This document shows, one piece after another, positions 1 through 7,792 of a stretch of 64,000 nt of DNA. Position numbers and translations under genes: made by a program. This DNA is from Aeoliella sp052161615 (GTDB taxonomy: Bacteria > Planctomycetota > Planctomycetia > Pirellulales > Lacipirellulaceae). The notes below the pieces were generated by a model. It was not told where the DNA came from, did no database searches, and worked only from the letters and a program-made list of their open reading frames with translations. Position 1 is the first letter of the stretch, and each line of letters starts with the position of its first letter. The stretch spans positions 1,054,001-1,118,000 of the forward strand of contig NZ_CP197417.1 of NCBI RefSeq assembly GCF_052161615.1. The letters run 5' to 3'.

Positions 1-81
1 GCGCCGCAATGCCTGTGGATCGCCAACGCCGTGCTCCTCTTGATTGGCATCTATCTGATGCGCAAAGAGGTCAAACACTAA
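1..81 (+). CDS. C-terminal end of a membrane protein, possibly LptF/LptG-type permease (partial)
   Basis: The first 26 codons of the window are open and end in TAA at 79-81. They encode one hydrophobic segment followed by a short basic tail (RKEVKH), the pattern of a last transmembrane helix and cytoplasmic end. The wording of the helix resembles the C-terminus of LptF/LptG lipopolysaccharide-export permeases, but so short a piece cannot prove the family. The 5' part lies outside the window. It runs in the same direction as the histidine kinase 230 bases downstream, so read-through is possible. Confidence 0.45.
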   Translation, partial: APQCLWIANAVLLLIGIYLMRKEVKH

Positions 82-301
82 GTGGAAATGACCAATACCG
101 AAGGACCAATGACCCAGGAGTGAGCTTACATTGGTCATTGCTGAATTGGTCCTTGCCGGTGCTAGCATTTTGCCATTCTGTACTTGCCCCCGGCCATCGG
201 AGGTTGTTAGACTCGCCCCCCAAGGCGGGGCCCACGGAAGGGTCCTGCGTGTCGCGTCTGGAGCGCACTGGTGCGCGGCTTATATCGCACGAATGAGCGA
301 C

Positions 302-309
302 AAGGAGGT
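302..309 (+). promoter_or_regulatory. Strong Shine-Dalgarno site that fixes a TTG start
   Basis: AAGGAGGT lies five bases before the TTG at 315. An ATG at 294 is in another frame. This near-perfect ribosome binding site is the reason for choosing the TTG start of the histidine kinase. Confidence 0.75.
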
Positions 310-314
310 CGCGG

Positions 315-1949
315 TTGATTTCGAATTGGCCAATTCGCCTGAAACTTCGCGTCGGCTTGGGCTCGATGGCGGTCAGCATTTGTTTGCTGTTCGGCGCCGC
401 GCTGTACGGCCTGTACGCGTATCGGGGTTTGGTCAAAAGCCTCAACGCACGCTCGCAAGAGTTGCCTCTTGCCGATCAACTCAGCGCCCACGTCGGCGAT
501 CTCAAGGTCATCCTGGCTGAAGCTCGGCAGAGTCTCGGCAGTAACGGTCAAATTGCGTTCGACGGCCTTACGAATCTGATGAATCCCGACTCGCTCACCG
601 ACGAGGATCGGACCGAACTCGCTTTACTGCGCGAGCAGTACCGACGAGAGTTCGAGGAGTTCACGCTGGTGCTCGCCGAGTATCGCGAGCGACTCGACGT
701 AAGCAGCCTGCACGCGGGAGGTCGGATTGGCGACGATCAGCGCGAGCGGGCCACGCTTGCCGAGATCGTCGAAGTGATCAGCCAGATGGAACAAGTGCAG
801 CCTCTTGAAGACTGGGTGTACGACGATCTTAATTCGCTGGAAATGAACGTCGACAAGCTCCGCGATCTTGCCGGCGAACTGCCGAGCCACTTGCACGAGC
901 GTTTGCAGCATTTGGCGGGTGAAGTTCGCTCGCAATACCGCCTGGCGATTCCGCTCGCCTGGGTAACGTTTCTGCTGTCGGGAATGGTGATCATCCTCGC
1001 GGTGGTGGTGTTCCGCCGAACCATTTCGCGGCCGCTCGGAATTCTCGTGGAAGGGTCACGCCGCGTCGCCGCCGGCGACTTCACCCATCGCATTGAGATC
1101 AACAGTCGCGACGAAATCGGCGAACTCGCCGTCGCCATGAACGACATGACCACCCGCTTTCAGGAAACTCGCGACGACCTCGATCGCCAGGTCCAACAGC
1201 GAACTCGCGAAGTGGTCCGGAGCGAACAACTCGCGAGCGTCGGCTTCCTGGCTGCGGGCGTCGCGCACGAAATCAACAATCCACTGGCGTCGATCGCACT
1301 TTGTAGCGAGTCGCTCGAGAGCCGCGTCAAGCAAATGTTCGAGAGTGGCGAACTGGAGATCACTCCTGAGCGCGAGGTGGTGCTGAGCTATCTCGACATG
1401 ATCCAGCGCGAGGCGTTCCGCTGTAAGCAGATCACCGAAAAGCTGCTCGACTTCTCGCGAATGGGCGACTCGCAAAGGCACGCGACCGAACTGCGTGATT
1501 TGGTGGCCGACGTCATTGAAATGCTGCAGCACCTTGGTAAGTACAACGACAAGCACGTGCGGCTGGAAGAGGGTGAGCCGGTGATCGCCGACCTCAATCC
1601 TCAGGAGATGAAGCAGGTTGTATTGAACTTGATCACCAACGGCCTCGACAGCCTGGATGCAGGTGGCGAGGTGTGTGTGGCGGTCGAACGCGCTGGCGGG
1701 GAAGCACGCATTGTCGTCCGGGATAATGGTTGTGGCATGACCGACGAAGTGATTCAGCATCTTTTCGAGCCATTCTTTACTCGCCGACGTGGTGGGCAAG
1801 GAACCGGACTCGGACTGTCAATCACGTACCGCATCGTCAACGAGCACGGCGGGAACATTCAGGCCACGAGCCAGGGCGTCGGACACGGTTCGCAGTTCGT
1901 CGTGACCCTGCCGTTGTCGACGCTCGCTGGTCGAAGGAAAGCGGCGTAG
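315..1949 (+). CDS. Membrane sensor histidine kinase (HAMP-HisKA-HATPase)
   Basis: Two-component sensor kinase, 544 aa. One membrane segment is near residues 12-36, an extracytoplasmic helical region follows to about 208, and a second membrane segment lies at 212-233. A HAMP linker (234-290) and a HisKA dimerisation domain come next, with His318 in the motif AAGVAHEINNPL. The ATPase part shows the N box (LNLITNG, about 437-443), DNGCGM, FEPFFT and GQGTGLGLS. Translation probably starts at TTG 315, just after AAGGAGGT. The sigma54-type response regulator gene begins 72 bases downstream, so the two very likely form a cognate NtrB/NtrC-like pair. The signal is not predictable from the sensor region, which matches no domain I recognise. 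Confidence 0.93.
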   Translation: MISNWPIRLKLRVGLGSMAVSICLLFGAALYGLYAYRGLVKSLNARSQELPLADQLSAHVGDLKVILAEARQSLGSNGQIAFDGLTNLMNPDSLTDEDRTELALLREQYRREFEEFTLVLAEYRERLDVSSLHAGGRIGDDQRERATLAEIVEVISQMEQVQPLEDWVYDDLNSLEMNVDKLRDLAGELPSHLHERLQHLAGEVRSQYRLAIPLAWVTFLLSGMVIILAVVVFRRTISRPLGILVEGSRRVAAGDFTHRIEINSRDEIGELAVAMNDMTTRFQETRDDLDRQVQQRTREVVRSEQLASVGFLAAGVAHEINNPLASIALCSESLESRVKQMFESGELEITPEREVVLSYLDMIQREAFRCKQITEKLLDFSRMGDSQRHATELRDLVADVIEMLQHLGKYNDKHVRLEEGEPVIADLNPQEMKQVVLNLITNGLDSLDAGGEVCVAVERAGGEARIVVRDNGCGMTDEVIQHLFEPFFTRRRGGQGTGLGLSITYRIVNEHGGNIQATSQGVGHGSQFVVTLPLSTLAGRRKAA

Positions 1950-2021
1950 AAGTCGTACGAGTTAAACGCGGCGGCATTTTGCATGCCGCGCGAGTTGGAT
2001 ATCGATACAGAGAACGAGACC

Positions 2022-3407
2022 ATGAAGATCACTTCGGATGCACCTCAAGGGTTGTCGATGCTGTTTGCGGACGACGAACGGTCGCTGCAGGAGCTGATGA
2101 AGTTGGAACTGCCGCGGATGGGCCATCGCGTGACGGTCTGCCCCGATGGTTTGACGGCCGTCGCGGCGCTGGAGAAGGATAATTTCGATTGCATCCTGGT
2201 CGACCTCGACATGCCGGGACTCAATGGCATCCAGGTGATCGCAAGGGCGAAGGAACTTTCGCCGAGCACCGAAGCGGTGGTGCTGACCGGCAAGAGCTCG
2301 ACCGACACCGCGATTGCCGCGCTGCGTCACGGCGCGTTCGATTACCTGACGAAGCCGTGCAAGTTGGTCGAGATCGAGGCCTTGCTCAAACGTGTTCAGG
2401 ACAAACGCGAGCTGACGAACAAGTACTACGCCCTGGCCCATCGCCTCAATAGCCTGGAAGGATCGCCTAAGCTGATTGGCGAAACGGGGGCCATGCGGCA
2501 GGTGCAGTCGATGATTACGAAGGTGGCACCGACCGATTCGACGGTGCTGATTCTTGGCGAAACGGGTACGGGCAAAGAGCTTGTCGCCCGCGCCGTGCAC
2601 GACAACAGCACGCGGGCTGGAAAGCCGTTCGTGGCGATTAACTGCGGCGCGCTCCCCGAGAGTTTGATCGAGAGCGAACTGTTCGGCCACACCAAGGGTG
2701 CGTTCACCGGTGCCGACGATCATCGGGTGGGCCTGTTCGAAGTGGCGACCGGCGGGACGATCTTCCTCGACGAGATTGGCGAACTTCCCAAGAGCATGCA
2801 GGCGAAACTCCTGCGAGTGCTGGAAAGCCGCGAGATTCGCCGCGTGGGTGAAAACAAGACGGTGAAGGTCGATGTCCGCGTCGTCTGCGCGACGCATCGC
2901 AACCTGGAAGAGATGGTCGCCGAGGAAGAGTTCCGCGAAGACCTGATGTACCGCATCAACACGTTCGAAATCCACCTGCCCTCGCTCCGCGAACGCATCG
3001 ACGACATTCCGCAACTGGCCGCGCACCTGCTGCGTCGGTTTCGGCCAGGTGGCAAGGCGTTCGATCACGAACTGTCGGCTGGCGCGATCGATGCCCTCAA
3101 GGCACACGTGTGGCCGGGGAATGTTCGGGAGCTCGCGAACGTGATCGAACACGCCACGATCTTGTGCGACGCGGGGCCGATTGGTGCCGAGCATCTGCCG
3201 CAGCACTTCAATCGCCGCCAGCTCACGGGCGGTGCGAAGCCACAGCTGGCCCCGATGACGCTTCGGGACTTAGAAATGGAAGCCATCCACCAAGCCCTCG
3301 AACGCCACGCCGGCAACAAGCCGAAGGCCGCAGAAGAGTTGGGCGTGAGCCTAAAGACGCTTTACAACAAGCTGAACCAGGAAAGCGCGCTGGATAAGTC
3401 GGCGTAG
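2022..3407 (+). CDS. Sigma54-dependent response regulator (NtrC family)
   Basis: 461 aa transcriptional activator. An N-terminal receiver domain carries the acidic pair in FADDE and the phosphoacceptor Asp61 (LVDLDMPG). The AAA+ domain has Walker A GETGTGKE, the sigma54-contact loop GAFTGA and Walker B GGTIFLDEIGEL. A C-terminal Fis-type helix-turn-helix ends the protein (AGNKPKAAEELGVSLKTLY). The kinase at 315-1949 directly upstream is its likely partner. An earlier in-frame ATG at 1983 would add 13 residues, but it sits inside a small hairpin (GCGGCAT/ATGCCGC, about 1971-1989) without a ribosome site, so 2022 is preferred. Phosphorylated protein should activate sigma54 promoters; targets are unknown. 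Confidence 0.93.
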   Translation: MKITSDAPQGLSMLFADDERSLQELMKLELPRMGHRVTVCPDGLTAVAALEKDNFDCILVDLDMPGLNGIQVIARAKELSPSTEAVVLTGKSSTDTAIAALRHGAFDYLTKPCKLVEIEALLKRVQDKRELTNKYYALAHRLNSLEGSPKLIGETGAMRQVQSMITKVAPTDSTVLILGETGTGKELVARAVHDNSTRAGKPFVAINCGALPESLIESELFGHTKGAFTGADDHRVGLFEVATGGTIFLDEIGELPKSMQAKLLRVLESREIRRVGENKTVKVDVRVVCATHRNLEEMVAEEEFREDLMYRINTFEIHLPSLRERIDDIPQLAAHLLRRFRPGGKAFDHELSAGAIDALKAHVWPGNVRELANVIEHATILCDAGPIGAEHLPQHFNRRQLTGGAKPQLAPMTLRDLEMEAIHQALERHAGNKPKAAEELGVSLKTLYNKLNQESALDKSA

Positions 3408-3455
3408 CCGCGATTTGCGAACGATCCGTCGCTGAGTCATTGAGAGCGAATTTTT

Positions 3456-3488
3456 AGCCACGGATGGGCACGGATGAAACACGGATAG
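3456..3488 (+). repeat. Dispersed GATG-rich intergenic repeat, copy 1
   Basis: The block beginning AGCCACGGATGGGCACGG contains CACGGAT three times. It matches the reverse complement of 32804-32834 with about four differences over 31 bases. Both copies lie in non-coding DNA. It resembles the degenerate short repeats common between planctomycete genes. Confidence 0.65.
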
Positions 3489-3736
3489 TGGAAAGGAGAA
3501 AAGGGAGAAGGTTCCTTGGAACACGAATCCACGCTAATCTTCGCTAATAGAACATCGGCGATGACTATCATTCCTTCTCTTCTTCATTGTCTTCGTTCCC
3601 TTCTGTTCATCCAATCGTGGCCCTACCGATTTCATTCCTTCCGTCTTTGTCTATCCGCGTCCCACCACTGACTTGCGGCAAGATGGCTGACTTCCAGTTG
3701 ACTGTCACGCCAGTGCTGCGAAGTTGACCTACCTAC

Positions 3737-3779
3737 AAAAAGCTCGCCGCTGGTCTCAACGGAGGAGACCAGCGGCGAG
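3737..3779 (-). terminator. Rho-independent terminator of lexA
   Basis: Read on the minus strand: a perfect 15-bp stem (CTCGCCGCTGGTCTC pairing with its complement), a 7-base loop, then C and five T. It lies 33 bases after the lexA stop codon. Confidence 0.85.
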
Positions 3780-3811
3780 TTTGAATTTGTCACAGCAACG
3801 AACTCGCGCTT

Positions 3812-4411
3812 TTACAGGCGGCGAATGACGCCGGTGACGATGCCGAGGACCTGAGCGTCCTTGACGTAGATCGGCTTCATGCTGCTGTTGGCTGGTTGCA
3901 GGCGAACGCGGTTCGCTTCGGGGAACCAGTACTTCAGGGTGGCTTCGCCTTCGTCGGTCATCGCGACCACGATGTCGCCCTTGTGGGCGGTGCGGGCCTT
4001 GCGGCACAGGACGATGTCGCCATCGGCGATCTGGGCCTCGATCATCGAGTCGCCCTTCACTTTGAGGGCGAACTGGGTCTTCTTGGCGGGGAACCAGTCC
4101 TCGAACTCAAAACGCTCGGCCTGCTCGATGGCTTCGGCCAGGCTACCGGCGGCAATTTGGCCCACCAGCGGGATGCCACGGTGGGCAATCACTTCGGCCG
4201 AGAGCTGGATGGCCCGCGACATGCCAGGTTCGCGGTGGATAATGCCCTTCTTTTCCAGGGCCTTGAGGTGGCACATAACGCCGTTGGGCGAGGCGATCTC
4301 AAAATGCTCGCCAATTTCCCGGACGGTAGGCCCGTACCCGCGGTTGCGGATCTTGTCCTCGATAAAATCGAAAATTTCCTTCTGACGGGAAGTGAGGCGA
4401 TCGAACACCAT
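3812..4411 (-). CDS. lexA: LexA repressor of the SOS response
   Basis: 199 aa, the usual LexA length. The N-terminal winged helix (LTSRQKEIFDFI to about residue 70) binds DNA. The C-terminal S24 self-cleavage domain has the scissile Ala88-Gly89 (QIAAGSL), the nucleophile Ser122 (VKGDSM) and the general base Lys160 (EATLKYW), so autoproteolysis should work. RecA filaments on single-stranded DNA normally trigger it. The start at 4411 is chosen because the family begins right at this Met; AAAGGA lies 10 bases before it. Longer in-frame starts upstream run into the promoter region. The gene appears monocistronic, with its own terminator. The promoter carries a likely autoregulatory operator (4575-4589). 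Confidence 0.96.
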   Translation of the reverse strand: MVFDRLTSRQKEIFDFIEDKIRNRGYGPTVREIGEHFEIASPNGVMCHLKALEKKGIIHREPGMSRAIQLSAEVIAHRGIPLVGQIAAGSLAEAIEQAERFEFEDWFPAKKTQFALKVKGDSMIEAQIADGDIVLCRKARTAHKGDIVVAMTDEGEATLKYWFPEANRVRLQPANSSMKPIYVKDAQVLGIVTGVIRRL

Positions 4412-4556
4412 GGTGAGGCGGTCCTTTGGGACTAGGGGTGAATGAAATTTCAGCGGCCGTGTGTAGGATTCTGGGGGCCAACCGATTAAACTTAGGGTTC
4501 CGGGGAGCCCCCCGAGGGTGGGGAGGCGGCCCGCCACGGACTTTCGTCTGTCAGTT

Positions 4557-4589
4557 AGTTTACTATATACGGGTGTACATAACAAGTAC
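4557..4589 (-). promoter_or_regulatory. lexA promoter with GTAC-N7-GTAC operator candidate
   Basis: On the minus strand TTGTTA (fwd 4580-4585), a 17-base spacer and TAAACT (fwd 4557-4562) form a good sigma70 promoter. The -35 box lies inside GTAC-N7-GTAC (4575-4589), whose geometry equals that of the alphaproteobacterial LexA box GTTC-N7-GTTC. Binding there would block RNA polymerase, as expected for lexA autorepression. The leader to the start codon would be about 140 bases. Confidence 0.5.
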
Positions 4590-4707
4590 TGCCGCGAAAT
4601 TTCTCCGTAATTTTTCTTGCCACCACGGTTTGTCCCGCACACTGCGGGGCGCTAAAATTCCCGCATCTTACCCCGCCCCGCACGCGATTCTGTTGGAGTT
4701 CGAAGCG

Positions 4708-6117
4708 ATGAGATGGAGCCTGTGCCCCGCGGTTGCCGTAGTTGTTTTGCTCTGGAGTTCACTCCAGCTTGCCCCCACCGGCTGGGCGCAGGAATCGCCA
4801 CCCGAGGGTTCGCCTGAGCCGCCGGCGGTACAACCGGAGGAAACCGGAGAACCTGAGAAGGAATCCGCGGAAGAATCTTCCGAGCCTCAACAGGACAGTA
4901 AGTCCGAGCAGGAGAAGAAGGACCGCGAAGAGCCGAAGGCCACGGCGAAGCCCCAGAAGGGCGAGGAGCCTCAGAAAGACGGCGAGCCTCAAGAGAATCC
5001 GGAGCCCAAGGCCGACGAAGAGGCCGAAGAGGGAGCCAAAAGCAGCAAGGACGCCGACGCAAAAGAAGACACGAAGGGCGACGACTCGGATAAGAAGCCC
5101 GCGGAGCCTGAGTTCACGCCCGTCGAATGGAACGACGAAATCGAGAAGGTGCTCGAGCGGCGTTATCCGCGGAACGTCGCGGACCTGAAAGTCATTCAAG
5201 AACAAACGCAGCGTGTCATCAAGCACGTGGACCCCGCGGTAGTGTCGGTTCGCGTGGGGCAGGCGTTTGGTAGCGCGGTGATCGTGAGCCCCGATGGTTT
5301 GGTGCTAACCGCCGGGCATGTGGTCGGGAAGCCTGGCGAAGACGTGGTGTTCATCTTCGCCGATGGCAAGATGGCCCGTGGCAAGACGCTCGGCATGTTC
5401 CGCGAGATCGATAGTGGCATGATGCAGATCACCGATCCCGGTCCTTGGCCTTACGTGAAGCTCGCGAAGAAGAACGAACTCGAAACCGGCGAATGGGTCG
5501 TTGTGATGAGCCACCCTGGTGGTTTCGATCCGGACCGAACTCCGCCTGTACGACTGGGCCGCGTGCTGTTCTCGAACGACGACGTCATCTGCACCGATTG
5601 CACCCTGGTGGGTGGCGACTCGGGCGGGCCGCTGTTCAACATGCATGGCGAAGTGGTTGGCATCAATAGCCGTATTGGCCGCCGCATCACCGACAACTTC
5701 CATGTCCCTATTGGCACCTACCACGACACCTGGGACCGCTTGGTTGCTGGCGAGTCGTGGGGCTCGCCGCTGGGTGGGCAGGCCGAAGTCGAAGCCCGAC
5801 CGCTGCTCGGCGTCACCGGCAATCCCAAGGCGGCCGATTGCCGCCTGTCGCAAGTGTTCCCCGGCATGCCAGCCGATCGGGCCGGGTTGAAAGTAGGCGA
5901 CGTGATCCGCTCGTTCAACGGCAAACCGGTGAAGAATTTTGACGCCCTGGTGGACTTGGTTTACTCCAACGAAGCACGTAAGTCGATCAAACTAGAGGTC
6001 GAGCGTGGCGACGAGAAGCTGGAGGTCGAAGTGCAGCTCGCACAGATTCAGCAGCCCCTGCCCGGAAGCGCCGACCTGCCCAAAAAGGGATCGAACGAGA
6101 AGGAACAACGGTCATGA
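4708..6117 (+). CDS. HtrA-like secreted serine protease with charged linker and PDZ domain
   Basis: 469 aa. A signal peptide ends around GWAQ (residue 27). Residues 28-140 are a low-complexity linker rich in Glu, Lys, Pro and Asp. A trypsin-like domain follows with a complete triad: His204 (TAGHVV), Asp235 (REIDSG) and Ser305 (GGDSGGPLF). A C-terminal PDZ domain (about 375-455) contains DVIRSFNGKPV. The family cleaves misfolded envelope proteins. The start at 4708 is chosen for the signal peptide and TTGGAGTT eight bases before it; the frame stays open upstream, but that part has no such features. The stop overlaps the next HtrA-like gene by four bases (ATGA), so the two are probably translationally coupled. 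Confidence 0.88.
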   Translation: MRWSLCPAVAVVVLLWSSLQLAPTGWAQESPPEGSPEPPAVQPEETGEPEKESAEESSEPQQDSKSEQEKKDREEPKATAKPQKGEEPQKDGEPQENPEPKADEEAEEGAKSSKDADAKEDTKGDDSDKKPAEPEFTPVEWNDEIEKVLERRYPRNVADLKVIQEQTQRVIKHVDPAVVSVRVGQAFGSAVIVSPDGLVLTAGHVVGKPGEDVVFIFADGKMARGKTLGMFREIDSGMMQITDPGPWPYVKLAKKNELETGEWVVVMSHPGGFDPDRTPPVRLGRVLFSNDDVICTDCTLVGGDSGGPLFNMHGEVVGINSRIGRRITDNFHVPIGTYHDTWDRLVAGESWGSPLGGQAEVEARPLLGVTGNPKAADCRLSQVFPGMPADRAGLKVGDVIRSFNGKPVKNFDALVDLVYSNEARKSIKLEVERGDEKLEVEVQLAQIQQPLPGSADLPKKGSNEKEQRS

Positions 6118-7268
6118 GCATGCCCGCAAGCAACTATAAATGGTGTTGGCAACTTTTGGCGGTGATCGCGACACTGTTCGCTATGCCCGTGGCGATGGCG
6201 CAGGAGCCGAACACTCCCGATCCACTCGATCAGGCCCGCGATGCGTTTCGCAACGCGATGCAGCGGGTGATGATCCCCACGTCGAGCCTCAGCGATGGCC
6301 CGCAAGTCCGCTCGGCGTTCCGCGACACGGTGGACGAAGCGGCCGAAGCAACGGTTTCTGTTCGCGTCGGTGGCAAGCAGGTGGCGCTCGGCGGCATTGT
6401 CGGCACCGATGGTTGGGTGATCACGAAGGCTGACGAGTTGAAAGGCCCCGTTTCATGCAAGCTCAAGGACGGCCGTGAGTTCGATGCCCGCGTGGTGGGC
6501 ATCGATAAGGCGTACGACATGGCGATGCTGAAGATGGAAGCCAAGGAGCTACCGGTGCTGAGCCTCAAGCGCGACGACGACGCCGCGGTAGGCGAGTGGG
6601 TTGCAACCGTTGCACCCGCACGCGATCCCGTGGCGGTGGGCATCGTGGCGGTCGATACGCGGAAGATTCGTCCGCAGCGCGGTTGGCTTGGGATCCAACT
6701 CGACATGAACGTCAATGAACCACGCGTGGCCCTCGTGTACGAGGGGTCGGCCGCGGAGACGTGCGGCTTGCAAGTGAACGACGTGATCGTGGAGATCAAC
6801 GAAGAGAAAGTGAAGACACGCGAAGGATTGTTCCGCCTGCTCGGTAAGTACACCGCTGGCGATGTGATCGGCTTCGAGGTCGAGCGTGATGGCGAGCGGC
6901 TGACACTGCAGGCCGTACTCACGCCGCAAGTCGCAGGTATGCCCAACGATCGTAGCGAGATGCAGAACAATCTGGGGAGTGAACTGAGCAAGCGGCGCTT
7001 CGGGTTCGACGCCGCGTTCCAGCACGACACCGTGCTGCGGCCGAATGATTGCGGGGGTCCCCTGGTGGATCTCGAAGGCCGCGTCGTTGGCTTCAACATC
7101 GCACGCAGCGGCCGAACCGAGAGCTACGCGATCCCCGCGAACGTCGCGATCACGCGGTTCTACGATCTGATGTCGGGAAATCTGGCCCCTGCCGAGGTGC
7201 CCGAGGACCAGCCAAAGCCCGAGCCGCAGCCCGAGGCTCAAGAAGTACGTCAAGAAGCGGCCGAGTAA
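6114..7268 (+). CDS. HtrA-like probable pseudo-protease with PDZ domain inserted in the protease fold
   Basis: 384 aa with a signal peptide (cut near AMAQ, residue 29). The first trypsin-like barrel is recognisable, but the catalytic His position reads Asp (ITKADEL, Asp107). The Asp position is kept (AYDMAML, Asp135). A PDZ domain then occupies about 188-270. Only after it comes the second part of the protease fold with NDCGGPLVD, where the usual Ser is Cys313, followed by the VVGFNIA and SYAIP strands. The order is thus protease half, PDZ, protease half. With His and Ser replaced it probably lacks normal serine-protease activity. The four-base overlap with the intact HtrA gene suggests a partner or regulator role (inference). 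The tail is Pro/Glu-rich. Confidence 0.85.
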   Translation: MSMPASNYKWCWQLLAVIATLFAMPVAMAQEPNTPDPLDQARDAFRNAMQRVMIPTSSLSDGPQVRSAFRDTVDEAAEATVSVRVGGKQVALGGIVGTDGWVITKADELKGPVSCKLKDGREFDARVVGIDKAYDMAMLKMEAKELPVLSLKRDDDAAVGEWVATVAPARDPVAVGIVAVDTRKIRPQRGWLGIQLDMNVNEPRVALVYEGSAAETCGLQVNDVIVEINEEKVKTREGLFRLLGKYTAGDVIGFEVERDGERLTLQAVLTPQVAGMPNDRSEMQNNLGSELSKRRFGFDAAFQHDTVLRPNDCGGPLVDLEGRVVGFNIARSGRTESYAIPANVAITRFYDLMSGNLAPAEVPEDQPKPEPQPEAQEVRQEAAE

Positions 7269-7421
7269 GCGCTTTCGCCCGCTAGATCCCACTCACCCGG
7301 CGGCCCATTGATCACGGGGCTGCATCGGTTCTAATTGCGTGTCCAGTGCCGCCAGCGGGGGAGCACTGCGAAATCCGTCTGCACCCAGTACGCCGCGAAA
7401 CGATCCCGTTTCATCCCGGCC

Positions 7422-7426
7422 GGAGG
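7422..7426 (+). promoter_or_regulatory. Shine-Dalgarno site that fixes a TTG start
   Basis: GGAGG lies eight bases before TTG 7435. It decides the start of the monooxygenase-like gene; an in-frame GTG at 7339 lacks such a site and would add residues absent from the family. Confidence 0.65.
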
Positions 7427-7434
7427 ACCTTACG

Positions 7435-7746
7435 TTGATCCACGTCATCGCCACGATTACGACCCAGCCCGGCAAACGCGACGAATTGATCGCGGCTTTC
7501 AAGAAGCTCGCCCCCGAGGTGCATGCCGAGGACGGTTGCATCGAGTACGGCACGGCGGTCGACATCGCCACGCCGATTGCGGCGCAAGTCTCCCTTCGCG
7601 ACGACGTGGTGACGGTGGTCGAAAAGTGGGAGAGCATCCCGGCGCTCGAGGCGCACCTCGCCGCTCCGCACATGGAAGCGTTCCGTAACTCGATGGGGGA
7701 CGTGATCACTGGCATTTCGATTCAAGTGCTTGAACCGAACGTTTAG
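7435..7746 (+). CDS. Antibiotic biosynthesis monooxygenase (ABM) domain protein
   Basis: 103 aa, the length of single-domain ABM/YgiN-like proteins, a dimeric ferredoxin-like fold. Typical features are the opening strand IHVIATITTQPGK, the motif DGCIEYGTA, VEKWESIPALEAHLAAPHM and a final strand. Members oxidise quinone-like or aromatic compounds without a cofactor, or act in quinone turnover; the substrate here is unknown. It starts at TTG after GGAGG. It lies between the HtrA pair (166 bases away) and proB (46 bases), in the same direction. Confidence 0.85.
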   Translation: MIHVIATITTQPGKRDELIAAFKKLAPEVHAEDGCIEYGTAVDIATPIAAQVSLRDDVVTVVEKWESIPALEAHLAAPHMEAFRNSMGDVITGISIQVLEPNV

Positions 7747-7792
7747 TTCGCCACAGTAGCCGCCACTTCTTGGTTCAGGGACGACCTTGCCC

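Larger units (their letters stand above)
3408..3811. other. Intergenic gap between convergent genes
   Basis: About 400 bases separate the convergent regulator gene and lexA. The gap contains one copy of a dispersed GATG-rich repeat (3456-3488), similar degenerate text to about 3550 (ACACGAATCCACGC), and the lexA terminator (3737-3779). No coding potential is seen. Confidence 0.6.

Noticed and set aside
1962..3206. 414-codon minus-strand frame over the response regulator
   Set aside because: All NtrC-family motifs are on the plus strand; the minus text is an antisense shadow.
4426..4707. Upstream extension of the HtrA gene
   Set aside because: This part overlaps the lexA promoter region, has no signal peptide and no ribosome site; ATG 4708 has both.
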